Assembly (NCBI GenBank): GCA_013359135.1
Contig: JABWCN010000020.1
Coordinates: 1 to 64,000 of the forward strand
Length of the DNA stretch: 64,000 nt
DNA from: Pseudobdellovibrionaceae bacterium
Lineage (GTDB): Bacteria > Bdellovibrionota > Bdellovibrionia > Bdellovibrionales > Bdellovibrionaceae
Reading direction: 5' to 3'
The stretch's first letter is position 1. Each line of letters begins with the position of its first letter. Made by a program: the position numbers and the translations under genes. Below the pieces are notes generated by a model. It made no database searches. It saw nothing but the letters and a program-made list of their open reading frames with translations, and had not been told where the DNA came from. Positions 31,178 through 40,339 of the stretch are shown one piece after another.

Positions 31178-32161
31178 ATGACAGACCAGAAAAAAAAACC
31201 ACCACTTAAGCCAACTAAAACAGATAATTTTTTTAATCTGGATCCAGAGAATGTGCTTGTGGCAGCTGAACTTGCTGGTTTTGAGCCAACGGGTCTTTTT
31301 ACACAACTGAACTCTTATGAAAATCGAGTATTTGATATTAGAATGGAAAATAATGAAAGCCTCATTGCTAAGTTCTATCGTCCTGGCCGCTGGAATTATT
31401 CTGCCATTTCTGAAGAACATGATTTTTTGCAAGAACTAAATCAAGATGATATCCCTTGCCTTCAACCGCTGATCTTAAGTAATAATTCTACGATTATAGA
31501 ACATCAGGGGATTTATGTTTCTTTTTTTCCCAAATTCAAAGGTCGAATGCCACAGGAATTACTTGAGCCTGATTTTAATCGTTTAGGTCAACTCTTGGCC
31601 AGAGTTCATAATGTAGGCGCCAGAAAAGAAGCCCCCCACAGACCTTACATGGACACATCTTATTATGGTGGCTGGCAAACGCTTAATACTCTTCAAAATT
31701 TGATAACTCCCGAAGTAAGAACTCGCTATTTAAATGCGGCTGAGAACATTCTAGATTTTATAGATGCTGAATTTGATCCATCAGAATTTATTCGTATCCA
31801 TGGAGACTGCCACAAAGGAAATGTACTCCAACATGAAAATCTTTTTTACTTGGTAGATTTTGATGATTTTGCCAACGGACCGATCATTCAAGATTTCTGG
31901 ATGCTCTTCAACTACAACCACGACACTCTTCAAAAAGAAAAGGATCTCTTAGTCGAGGGTTATGAAATGTTCCGAGAATTTCCTTTTCATCAATGGGATT
32001 GGGTCGAGGCTTTACGAGGTTTACGAATTATCATGTATGCCGGTTGGATTGCAAAACGTTGGAGTGATCCCTCTTTTCCTAAGCTTTTTCCAGACTTTGG
32101 ATCTTACTCATACTGGGCCGAAGAAACCGAAGCTCTAGAGAAAATTGCCTGGTCTCTTTAG
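31178..32161 (+). CDS. srkA: stress-response kinase SrkA (YihE/RdoA)
   Basis: This 327-residue kinase of the aminoglycoside-phosphotransferase/choline-kinase fold shows the catalytic loop IRIHGDCHKGNVLQHE and the metal-binding LVDFDDFANGPIIQDFW, with N-terminal YENRVFDIRMEN. Length and these segments match SrkA/YihE, a Ser/Thr protein kinase that protects cells from envelope-stress and oxidative death and is usually linked to dsbA; no dsbA is adjacent here. The gene stands alone between a divergent peptidase gene and icd. Confidence 0.88.
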   Translation: MTDQKKKPPLKPTKTDNFFNLDPENVLVAAELAGFEPTGLFTQLNSYENRVFDIRMENNESLIAKFYRPGRWNYSAISEEHDFLQELNQDDIPCLQPLILSNNSTIIEHQGIYVSFFPKFKGRMPQELLEPDFNRLGQLLARVHNVGARKEAPHRPYMDTSYYGGWQTLNTLQNLITPEVRTRYLNAAENILDFIDAEFDPSEFIRIHGDCHKGNVLQHENLFYLVDFDDFANGPIIQDFWMLFNYNHDTLQKEKDLLVEGYEMFREFPFHQWDWVEALRGLRIIMYAGWIAKRWSDPSFPKLFPDFGSYSYWAEETEALEKIAWSL

Positions 32162-32320
32162 TTTCCTCATTATTTGCATCAATTTTGAGCATTTGACGCT
32201 TTGATCTGGTCTTTCATTTATCGAATTTATGCACTATTTTGAAATTTAGCTCATCAAAATGCTAAATCAAATTAGATAATTAAACATTTTTGATATTTAA
32301 ACGCAGTTAAGGAAATTGTT

Positions 32321-33547
32321 ATGAAAAAAATTAAAGTTGCAAATCCCGTTGTCGAACTTGATGGCGATGAAATGACAAGAATCATTTGGGCCTTCATCAA
32401 AAATAAATTGATCACTCCCTATTTAGATATTGATATCAAGTATTTTGATTTAGGAATGGAAAACAGAGACAAAACCAATGACCAAGTAACAATTGACTCT
32501 GCTGAAGCCATCAAGAAATATAATGTTGGTATCAAGTGTGCGACTATTACTCCAGACGAAGCCAGAGTGAAAGAATTTAATCTAAAACAAATGTGGAAAT
32601 CACCAAATGGAACCATCAGAAATATCTTAGATGGAACTGTTTTCCGTGAACCTATCATTATGAAAAACGTTCCACGCTTAGTGCCTGGTTGGACAAAACC
32701 GATTGTTATCGGCAGACACGCTTTTGGTGATCAATACCGAGCTACTGACTTCGTAACTAAGGGTAAGGGTAAACTAACAATTACTTTTGAAGCAGAAAAT
32801 GGCGAGAAAATTTCTCACGAAGTTTATAATTTTAAAGGCGATGGTGTTGCCCTTGCTATGTACAATACCGATGAATCTATCAAAGGCTTTGCAAGATCAT
32901 GCTTCAATGTAGCACTAACTAAGAAGTGGCCTTTATACCTTTCAACTAAAAATACAATTTTGAAGAAGTATGATGGTCGATTCAAAGATATCTTCCAAGA
33001 AATCTACGAAAAAGAATTTAAAGCTAGTTATGCAGCTGCTGGCATCACCTATGAACACCGTTTAATCGATGACATGGTTGCTAGCTGTCTGAAGTGGGAT
33101 GGTGGTTTTGTTTGGGCTTGTAAAAATTATGACGGCGATGTGCAATCAGACACGGTTGCGCAGGGCTTTGGATCTCTTGGTCTAATGACTTCTGTTTTAA
33201 TCACTCCAGATGGAAAAACTATGGAATCAGAAGCTGCTCATGGGACTGTGACAAGACACTATCGCTTACACCAGCAAGGTAAACCAACCTCAACAAATCC
33301 AATCGCTTCTATCTTTGCTTGGACTAGAGGTCTTGCACACAGAGGAAAATTAGATAGCAATACTGATTTAATTAAGTTCGCGGAAACTTTAGAGAAAGTT
33401 TGTATTGAAACTGTTGAGTCAGGTCTTATGACAAAAGATCTTGCAGCTTGTATCTATGGAGATAAAATCCCAGCTGATAAATATTTAAACACTGAACCCT
33501 TCTTAGAGGCCATCGACAAGAATTTACAAAAAGCCTTGGGAAATTGA
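32321..33547 (+). CDS. icd: NADP-dependent isocitrate dehydrogenase
   Basis: This TCA-cycle enzyme oxidises isocitrate to 2-oxoglutarate with NADP. The 408-residue protein belongs to the homodimeric type II group shared with eukaryotes and some bacteria: [16 protein letters not shown] at the start, [19 protein letters not shown] in the substrate loop, [19 protein letters not shown], and [20 protein letters not shown] with [12 protein letters not shown] for NADP binding. All catalytic positions look present. It has its own promoter region (160 bp) and a strong terminator. Confidence 0.97.
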   Translation: MKKIKVANPVVELDGDEMTRIIWAFIKNKLITPYLDIDIKYFDLGMENRDKTNDQVTIDSAEAIKKYNVGIKCATITPDEARVKEFNLKQMWKSPNGTIRNILDGTVFREPIIMKNVPRLVPGWTKPIVIGRHAFGDQYRATDFVTKGKGKLTITFEAENGEKISHEVYNFKGDGVALAMYNTDESIKGFARSCFNVALTKKWPLYLSTKNTILKKYDGRFKDIFQEIYEKEFKASYAAAGITYEHRLIDDMVASCLKWDGGFVWACKNYDGDVQSDTVAQGFGSLGLMTSVLITPDGKTMESEAAHGTVTRHYRLHQQGKPTSTNPIASIFAWTRGLAHRGKLDSNTDLIKFAETLEKVCIETVESGLMTKDLAACIYGDKIPADKYLNTEPFLEAIDKNLQKALGN

Positions 33548-33578
33548 TTCCCTTTGAAACATTAAAGAAAATAAAAAA

Positions 33579-33598
33579 AGCAATTGCTAGCAATTGCT
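33579..33598. terminator. bidirectional terminator between icd and 33634 gene
   Basis: AGCAATTGC and GCAATTGCT are perfectly paired around TA, with A-run before and T-run (TTTTTTTAT) after, so it can stop transcription from icd and from the converging gene. Confidence 0.85.
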
Positions 33599-33633
33599 TT
33601 TTTTATTTGTAAGCCTTTTCTTAAAAGATTTTA

Positions 33634-34038
33634 CTACCTCGTGGAACAAACAAAATCACTTGGAGACAACATCACTTGTCTTGCTCCAGAAGGTTGAACT
33701 TGTGATACCGTAAAATTCACTTTTTTAAGTTTCACATCATAGATGCTGGTCAAAGCGATAACGAAATATTGATTTCCCATTTTGCTAGCACCAACGGTGT
33801 CAAAGCAATGAGCACAGTTGCCTTGATCCCAAGTTCTTTTTGTAAAGTCCATTCCAATTTGTTCTTCGCCTTCTGATTGCCAAAACTTTTTTAGTGTCTC
33901 ACTTACATAAAATGTAGCACCTTTTGATTTACATACTAAAGTTACTTCTCTGATAGGAGAAACTTTAATTTTAGGCAAAGTAAATTGTGCTTGTGCCATC
34001 ACACTTGCGAGAACTAAAACAACTAATGCTTTTATCAT
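33634..34038 (-). CDS. small secreted protein of unknown function
   Basis: This 134-residue protein has a signal peptide (MIKALVVLVLASVMAQAQ, cleavage after AQA). The mature part has three or four cysteines (TLVCKSKGA, NCAHCFDT, DFVCSTR) that probably form disulfides, and a beta-rich pattern. No family recognised. Ribosome site GGAG is seven bases before the ATG. A monocistronic envelope protein; the cysteine pair CAHC could also bind a metal. Confidence 0.65.
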   Translation of the reverse strand: MIKALVVLVLASVMAQAQFTLPKIKVSPIREVTLVCKSKGATFYVSETLKKFWQSEGEEQIGMDFTKRTWDQGNCAHCFDTVGASKMGNQYFVIALTSIYDVKLKKVNFTVSQVQPSGARQVMLSPSDFVCSTR

Positions 34039-34236
34039 ATATTAGACTCCTTAAATTGGGTTATTCTTCCTCGGAACACAATAGTCTGTCATAAAAACTA
34101 TTGAAAGTATCAAAACTTTTGACAGTAAATTTTATAGAAGATATCTCTCATAAAGAGAAGTGCGGCTTTTGACCCCTTTAAAAACAACCTTAGCTGAATA
34201 AATTACAGCTATAAGATATTCCTCTATAATTTCTCT

Positions 34237-34412
34237 CTAGAGCGAAACTACTGTATTAAAAAAAACAGTAGGATTTGAAAAAATTAATTGTTAATCAGCT
34301 CACTCATCTTAACTAATTTTTCTAAATAAACTTAGAGTAGAATTTTTAAGATATCGTACATGGGTGGGTTCAGGGTATCTAACTATTTTTTTGAAGTTAG
34401 ATACCCTTTTTA
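34237..34412 (+). ncRNA. tandem small RNA, copy 1
   Basis: A -10 box TATAAT (34225-34230) with a possible -35 TTACAG (16-bp spacer) precedes an RNA of about 176 nt. It has a first hairpin CTACTGT/ACAGTAG (34248-34271), then TTGTTAATCA, then the block GTACATGGGTGGGTT (34356-34370). It ends in an intrinsic terminator GGGTATCTAAC/GTTAGATACCC + TTTTTATTTT (34373-34412). A second copy of the same plan lies 308 bp downstream. No open frame spans it. The family is not one I recognise (not 6S, SRP, RNase P or a known riboswitch). Confidence 0.75.
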
Positions 34413-34544
34413 TTTTCTCTGCCTTGATTGAGGATAATTTAGCTTTCATATAGAGGTCCTACTCAAATAATTCGTCTAACATGAACAAAGTGAAATAGAG
34501 ATTGAATAAACTTCATCTGTAAATTGTATCTCTATAATTTATTA

Positions 34545-34728
34545 CTAGCGTGATTTTACCGTACGCAAAACAAACAGTATCACTTTCAAAAAAACTTTGT
34601 TAAACACTAACCACTTCTTAATAGCAATGCGTCTATAGAAGTATAGAGTTGAAATAAACTCTTTGTACATGGGTGGGTTGAGGGTATCTAACTTTAATAT
34701 ATTTCCTCTGGTTAGATACCCTTTTTAT
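34545..34728 (+). ncRNA. tandem small RNA, copy 2
   Basis: It has the same layout as copy 1: -10 TATAAT (34533-34538) followed by a similar start region (TTTATTACTAGCG), a hairpin closed by GTGAT/ATCAC (34550-34583), TTGTTAAACA, the identical 15-mer GTACATGGGTGGGTT (34665-34679), and a terminator with identical stem GGGTATCTAAC/GTTAGATACCC (34682-34721) plus TTTTTATT. The distance from -10 to the 15-mer is 132 bp versus 131 in copy 1. The intervening sequence has diverged, while the ends and helices are kept. Confidence 0.75.
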
Positions 34729-34876
34729 TCCAAATTCTTAGATTTTCAGTCTTCGCTTAAAGAATTTCATAAAATTTAAATGACTAGTTGCTGTTTAAAT
34801 CAATCTAATTGATTTTAAATTTATTTCCTCTTGGCTGCTGAATTGCAAATTGGATTCTGCAAAGTCGGGGGATTTC

Positions 34877-36169
34877 ATGCTAACATATACACTTTCAAAA
34901 AATCAGATCTATAACAACTCACAACTGTTAAAAGCTATGGAAAACAATAAAAAACTCTTTTTCCTGAAAGGTGATTTCAAATTAAATCCAAACTCTGTTA
35001 TACAAGGTCATGGATTACTACGTAGAGACCTCAATTTAGAGAAACAGACTCAATATTTGTTGAAAAATATCCTCAACAATTCAAGTTTAGAAGAATATTT
35101 CCAGAGCATAGAAAAACAATTTCAAAACAAAAAAAACCATCTTATCTTACAACATCTAACTCGTAAAATTTCATTAACAAACATGCGTCTACAACAAGAA
35201 ATGTTTAAAAAGTTCTCTTTGGAATCCTACGACATAGAAAAAATAACTCCCGTTGAAGTCATACCAGTCAATTTATATTCTCTGCGACCTTTACTCACCA
35301 ATCCCTATCAAGCAAATGTGCGTCACTTATTTAACTTTAAGCCTAAATTTGAAACTAAAAACACACTTCTAGCTTTTACTGACATCAAAGAAAATGAATC
35401 CTTACATACTGTATTACCATGTGTTGAAAAAAATTTTGATTCTAAAACACTTGATAAATACAGAACTGGAATTTTTGAACATGCAGAAAGAAACTTTTAT
35501 CTTTTTTCAATGTTATACCCATTAGCGTCTCAAGTTGGACCTTGGAAAATTTTTGCAAATAAAAAAGAAGAACTTAATGATCTAGATCCATCTGATGCGA
35601 GCTTACTTGCCGAACTTTGTACGTTTGCTCTTATCATTAAAGAGTTTTCAGGAGTTCAAAATTTTTCACAAACACTTATATTTGATACTCTCTTTAATTT
35701 GGGGCGTAGGTCCTTTATCAGCACTAACTACTCAACTAATAGCTTCGCCAATGAAGAAAGTAGAAAAAATGATCCAAACAAAGACTTAATTTCTAAAGAA
35801 CTAATTTGTTATCTCTGGAATAAATTAGTTCAATTTGAAGTCATTCACTTTAAAGATAATAAACTAAGCTACAATGATAATAAGACATTGCCATGCTTTA
35901 TTAATATTCTAGAAGAAATTCAAAATATCTACTTTCAGTTTCTTCATCACAATACAGAAAGTGTCAGTCTTCGAAATAGAAAAAGACTAAGTTCTTTTGT
36001 CTTTTCCTGGAAAGAAAAAAACATTTCTAGAAAAAATGAAATGCTTCCTTTGTCATTAAACCTTAATGAAATATTCAATAACTGTCGAGAGATTCCACTG
36101 ACAGTGAGCTTCACACCGACTTTTGCATTTCCAACATTAAGTGAAACTGAAATAGTTTCTTATGCTTAA
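34877..36169 (+). CDS. orphan protein downstream of the tandem RNAs
   Basis: This 430-residue protein has no signal peptide and no recognised family. It is Asn/Lys/Leu-rich and mostly helical, with an N-terminal LTYTLSKNQIYNNSQLLKAM and a central MLYPLASQVGPWKIFANKKE. ATG 34877 follows an excellent ribosome site (GGGGGA); an ATG at 34850 has none. Some size and helix features recall TIGR02147 proteins (430 vs ~300 residues), but the opening YxDYRxFL signature is missing. The two small RNAs lie directly upstream on the same strand, so they could act on it in cis or trans (speculative). Confidence 0.65.
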   Translation: MLTYTLSKNQIYNNSQLLKAMENNKKLFFLKGDFKLNPNSVIQGHGLLRRDLNLEKQTQYLLKNILNNSSLEEYFQSIEKQFQNKKNHLILQHLTRKISLTNMRLQQEMFKKFSLESYDIEKITPVEVIPVNLYSLRPLLTNPYQANVRHLFNFKPKFETKNTLLAFTDIKENESLHTVLPCVEKNFDSKTLDKYRTGIFEHAERNFYLFSMLYPLASQVGPWKIFANKKEELNDLDPSDASLLAELCTFALIIKEFSGVQNFSQTLIFDTLFNLGRRSFISTNYSTNSFANEESRKNDPNKDLISKELICYLWNKLVQFEVIHFKDNKLSYNDNKTLPCFINILEEIQNIYFQFLHHNTESVSLRNRKRLSSFVFSWKEKNISRKNEMLPLSLNLNEIFNNCREIPLTVSFTPTFAFPTLSETEIVSYA

Positions 36170-36183
36170 ATTTAGTTAACTTA

Positions 36184-38370
36184 TCATGATATTTTGATTT
36201 CAGTCGATGAAAGGCCAAGAAGATTCTCTTCGATACTTTTCATCAATGATTTAACCCTTTGAAGCCGTTTTATAAGTATTTCATTTTCATTTGGCTCTAT
36301 CTTGTTAACATTTCCCTTTAAGGTTTGTAAATAGTCGTTGGTTTTATAAACAACTGGATCTTTTTCAAAATAAAATCGAAGCAACTCTTCTATTACATAC
36401 AATGCACTTGCTTTAAATAATGGCTTTTCAGAAAAAAGTAGTTTGTTTAACTCATTCACGTCAGTTGCATTCAATGATCTTTTCAGCTTAGCTAGAAGAT
36501 ACACTGCCAAAATACGATTTTCTTGTTGCCATGATTTAAGATTATTTTTTAACGTTGAAATATTATCATTATAAAACTCAAAAACTTCAATCGCATTAGA
36601 AACGACTCTTGGATTTGATGAAAGTAAATAATTACGAATCAACTCTTCCCATTTTTCACTCCACAAGTTTTTATGCACTAAATCTTTAACAATAAGTACT
36701 AGGCTGGGCAAGAAAGAATACTCCATATCCTTTGATTTAATGATTGCAAAATGATCGCTTAGAACTTGCATCAACTTCAAAGAAATTTCAGGCTCTGGAA
36801 TAGTTACATTGGACTTTTTTAACGACTGAATCAAGTAAAAGACAGGGTTATAGTAGTTTTCCTTAAAGTACTTATCAATAAGATCTAGAGATTGAAAAAT
36901 ATCTTCTCGACTCCTAAAATACTCTAGAAACCTAAGTCTTCCTCTCACATGCTCAAAGTTATGTGGCTCAATATTTTTTGAAAAATAGCTAGCCATACTC
37001 AAAAATTCTTTGATTTCATAAACTTTAACATCATCGTCAAAGCCTTTCAAAGTAGAAAATTTTTCTGTTGGGCCTGACAGAATAGAAGAAAAAGCCTGAA
37101 AAACTTCAGTCTTAGCAATTAACGTATTTTCATTCTTATCAGAAACACTGCCTAGGAGTCGAACTGACTCAATCAAAGGAACTCCAGCAAAAGCATATCC
37201 TGTGTTTAGCTTTACAAAGCGTAACTGACCGTGAGAAATTGACGATTTTAACAAAAATCTGTGCCCATACTGTCTGTAAATTTTATTATCAAGCTCCCTA
37301 GACCACTCAAAAATAGCTTTTACACAAAATAAAGCCCTAAGTTGCTTATCTGATTGTTCCACTTCCTGAGTAGCTGAATCGATGACATTTTTAGTCAGTA
37401 AACGGTTTTTTGTTAAATCCAGGTTTTTAAAAATGAAAATAACTTCATCACCAATTATTTGATATATTTCTCCATGGTAGCGCTTAATAATATCATTCGT
37501 TACGGCAAAATATTCATTCAATACAGTCACAATATGCTCTTCTTTTTTTTCTAAAAAAATTTGAGTATAACCATTCAAATCAATCCTAACTACCACGCAA
37601 GGGATTGTTGTCAAGCTAGGTGTATGCGCCTTAATTTCATTTGTTAAAGCCTCACCAACTGTGTTTTGTAAAATTGAAATACTTTCCTTTTGTTGAGAAT
37701 TGATACTATCTAAAGTACTTGTTGAGTCGATAAGAGCTTGCGCTTCTTTACTTTTTGCTTTTATCTCTGAAAGACTATTTCTATCACCTTTTTTTAGCAA
37801 CTGCTCGATGGTTAAAAAATCTTTTAGTATAAGAAAAATTAAAACGGCAACAAACAAAGTGATGATAATTACATCTTTTATAAATGGAACGATATTTTCC
37901 TTATGTTCCCATTTTAGATAGCTGATCAAATCAGAGCCATAGGCAACAAACAAAGTGTATTTATCAATTTGAATCACACGAATAACGACATTAGAGTATT
38001 TAAGGAATTTCTGAGTATCACGAACTTGATAATCTTTAAAATACTGACAGGCTTTATCTCCTTCTTTTTTAGTGTATTCAGAAATCACTTTTTCTGTATT
38101 CTCTTCTGCTTTTCTAAAGCAGAAGAGGTCAATGAATTGTAATGAAACGGCCTTGTTCATTTGCTGTTTAACTAAATCTTCATTTTCAGAGTAAAGATAG
38201 TCTTTAGTTGATTCTAGAATAAATTCAATTTGTCTGTTTTTTGATTCTTCTACTTTTTCCCTAATAAGCAAGCTTGAGTATATCGTCTGAACTAGACTTA
38301 ATCCCATGTAGCCAAGCCAGAATGAAACTAGTAAAATTATGACAAAAGATTTTTTCTTTATAGACTTCAT
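36184..38370 (-). CDS. membrane class III nucleotide cyclase with HEAT-like tail
   Basis: This 728-residue protein has a TM segment (about 8-30), an extracytoplasmic domain (about 31-150), and a second TM (DVIIITLFVAVLIFLILKDF). A coiled coil then leads to a class III adenylate/guanylate cyclase domain: VVVRIDLNGYTQIFLEKKEE with the metal Asp, and YHGEIYQIIGDEVIFIFKN with the second metal Asp. The C-terminal ~230 residues are helical repeats of HEAT type (SNPRVVSNAIEVFEFYN, ENRILAVYLLAKLKRSL). Likely a sensor that makes cAMP or cGMP; the base-specifying residues cannot be assigned safely by eye. Its ATG overlaps the stop of the secreted-protein gene by 4 bp. Confidence 0.85.
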   Translation of the reverse strand: MKSIKKKSFVIILLVSFWLGYMGLSLVQTIYSSLLIREKVEESKNRQIEFILESTKDYLYSENEDLVKQQMNKAVSLQFIDLFCFRKAEENTEKVISEYTKKEGDKACQYFKDYQVRDTQKFLKYSNVVIRVIQIDKYTLFVAYGSDLISYLKWEHKENIVPFIKDVIIITLFVAVLIFLILKDFLTIEQLLKKGDRNSLSEIKAKSKEAQALIDSTSTLDSINSQQKESISILQNTVGEALTNEIKAHTPSLTTIPCVVVRIDLNGYTQIFLEKKEEHIVTVLNEYFAVTNDIIKRYHGEIYQIIGDEVIFIFKNLDLTKNRLLTKNVIDSATQEVEQSDKQLRALFCVKAIFEWSRELDNKIYRQYGHRFLLKSSISHGQLRFVKLNTGYAFAGVPLIESVRLLGSVSDKNENTLIAKTEVFQAFSSILSGPTEKFSTLKGFDDDVKVYEIKEFLSMASYFSKNIEPHNFEHVRGRLRFLEYFRSREDIFQSLDLIDKYFKENYYNPVFYLIQSLKKSNVTIPEPEISLKLMQVLSDHFAIIKSKDMEYSFLPSLVLIVKDLVHKNLWSEKWEELIRNYLLSSNPRVVSNAIEVFEFYNDNISTLKNNLKSWQQENRILAVYLLAKLKRSLNATDVNELNKLLFSEKPLFKASALYVIEELLRFYFEKDPVVYKTNDYLQTLKGNVNKIEPNENEILIKRLQRVKSLMKSIEENLLGLSSTEIKIS

Positions 38371-40304
38371 TTGTCAGTCAATCCATCCCCAGAATCTGTA
38401 CTTCTAATTGTTTTTAAGACGCGAACATTACCATCTTTAATGATCAAAACGAATTGTGTTTTTTGTGGACTATAGACTGTGAGTTGACGATTTGTTGGGC
38501 CTGTTGAGTTCGTTGTTTCTTCTGAAATTTTAATTCCATTTCGTTCAAATATTTTTACAACTTCAGCTGCTTCTTTTAATTCTGTTGGATTTTTAGAATT
38601 ACCTGCAGAGGACGGACTTCTTTTAGACGAAATCTCTAGTGTGGATTTTAACTGCTGAGCACTTCTTAAATTTAATGATTTTAAGACATCTGAAAGATAT
38701 TTAAATTCGCTATAATTTTTATCTCCTGAAACAATCGACATTAAATTATTCACGTCTTCTGCACTTTTCAATGCTTTGACAAATAGTTGATAAGAAGCCT
38801 TTTCCTGCGGAGTTTGCTTTGGTAAGCTAAACCCATTCTGATTTGTTAACTTTACCGGGTCAGATAAAGTGTTGTCTCTTGGGCCAGAAAAATCATTCGG
38901 TCGACTAGCAGCTAGATTATCAGTTTTAAATCTAGAATCTGAATCACCAAGAGTTTTAAAGGCTTTTGAGTTGTCGCCACCTTCAACCAAAGATGATTTA
39001 CTTCCAACTTTTGTAACTTCCTGATCTACACCTGTTGTTACTAAACTACCAGTTGAGGCAACAGGAGTTGGAAAGGTATTTTTTTCTCCATATTCAATCG
39101 TTTCTGGAGTTATCTTATTAAACTTTCCATCCCTTGTCCTAGCCTGCTTAGAATATGAAGTATTTTTAGTTTTATCAGCTGAAGGTGAATTCCCTTTATT
39201 AGATGCGCTGAATTTAGAGGTCAAAGAATCAAATTTATTTGCAAAATTTTGGACTGGCTCAACCATACCTGAGAATGTAGCACCAATGACCTCTCGATCC
39301 TCTGCCGACAAATTCTCTACACCTCCAGCACTGGCCACCATTCGATCAATTTTATTAAGTGCTGTCTTATCAATAGTAGGCAATGGTGTTTCATCTAACT
39401 TAACCGTAAAAGTCTGAGGCTCTCCAGAAAGATTGGGTGCCTGACTCCCCAAAACCTGAGCCCCAGCAGCACTCGTTTCTGAAGTAGCTTGATAAATCGT
39501 TTTTTGATTTGAAACGGCATCATTTTCTGCACAAATGAAATTTTTAATAGAGCGAATTTCCTGCAGTTTTATACAAAGAAATAATCCAGGATCAATTATT
39601 TTTTTTCCTTCAATTTCAGTAAACGAATCACACAAGTTATTCTCAGACTCAATATACTGACTATATAATTTTAAAAGACTTTTGTGAAGTTCTTGCTTAG
39701 TTTTTCCATCTACAATTTTAACACCATTTTCATCTATAATACTAAGAAAACAACGATTTACAAAATCTTCCGAATTAATGAGTTTATTAATTTTTTCTTT
39801 ATTTTTTGATAAACTCAAGTTTGTCTCTTCCTGGCCAATACAACTTTTACTAATCAAATCTTTATTAGACTCAGCTAAATCATTCAATGCCACTTTATGA
39901 CCTGTATCACATTGTCTAGAAAGGTCTATGGTGGTTCTTTCTATTGCTTTACCAAGATTTTCCTTTTCTTTTTGACAATTATTTTCAATAATACATCTCA
40001 AATTTTTTTCTCTATCAGATACAGAACATTGTTTTTGGTCGGCATCACTTTTTGATAAAACCGAAATTGATTCAATTTTTCCATTTTCAAATTTAGAATT
40101 AAAAATACTTAGTCTGGTATTGATAACAAAATTACACTTATCTAGATCTTTATTTAAACAATTAACGCTAATTTCCTTGTCATTGCACTTAAATACATAC
40201 TCTATATTGGGACTCACCTTCTCAACAATACAACTACCTTTACAAATAGATGGCATCACGAATAAAATTATAGAAACTAAGGATATAAAAAAATTAACTG
40301 GCAT
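38367..40304 (-). CDS. large secreted protein of unknown function
   Basis: This 645-residue protein has a signal peptide (MPVNFFISLVSIILFVMPSI) and a Cys-rich N-terminal half (ECNDKEISVNC-like pairs; at least ten cysteines before residue 270). A Ser/Thr/Asn-rich low-complexity middle (about 350-500) and a small C-terminal alpha/beta domain (TELKEAAEVVKIFERNGIKI … QFVLIIKDGNVRVLKTIRS) follow. No family recognised. It lies 35 bp after the protease gene and is coupled to the cyclase gene, so the three probably form one envelope-linked signalling or processing unit. Confidence 0.65.
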   Translation of the reverse strand: MPVNFFISLVSIILFVMPSICKGSCIVEKVSPNIEYVFKCNDKEISVNCLNKDLDKCNFVINTRLSIFNSKFENGKIESISVLSKSDADQKQCSVSDREKNLRCIIENNCQKEKENLGKAIERTTIDLSRQCDTGHKVALNDLAESNKDLISKSCIGQEETNLSLSKNKEKINKLINSEDFVNRCFLSIIDENGVKIVDGKTKQELHKSLLKLYSQYIESENNLCDSFTEIEGKKIIDPGLFLCIKLQEIRSIKNFICAENDAVSNQKTIYQATSETSAAGAQVLGSQAPNLSGEPQTFTVKLDETPLPTIDKTALNKIDRMVASAGGVENLSAEDREVIGATFSGMVEPVQNFANKFDSLTSKFSASNKGNSPSADKTKNTSYSKQARTRDGKFNKITPETIEYGEKNTFPTPVASTGSLVTTGVDQEVTKVGSKSSLVEGGDNSKAFKTLGDSDSRFKTDNLAASRPNDFSGPRDNTLSDPVKLTNQNGFSLPKQTPQEKASYQLFVKALKSAEDVNNLMSIVSGDKNYSEFKYLSDVLKSLNLRSAQQLKSTLEISSKRSPSSAGNSKNPTELKEAAEVVKIFERNGIKISEETTNSTGPTNRQLTVYSPQKTQFVLIIKDGNVRVLKTIRSTDSGDGLTDK

Positions 40305-40339
40305 AAATCAACTATCGGCAACCAGTCATCAAAGTTAAA

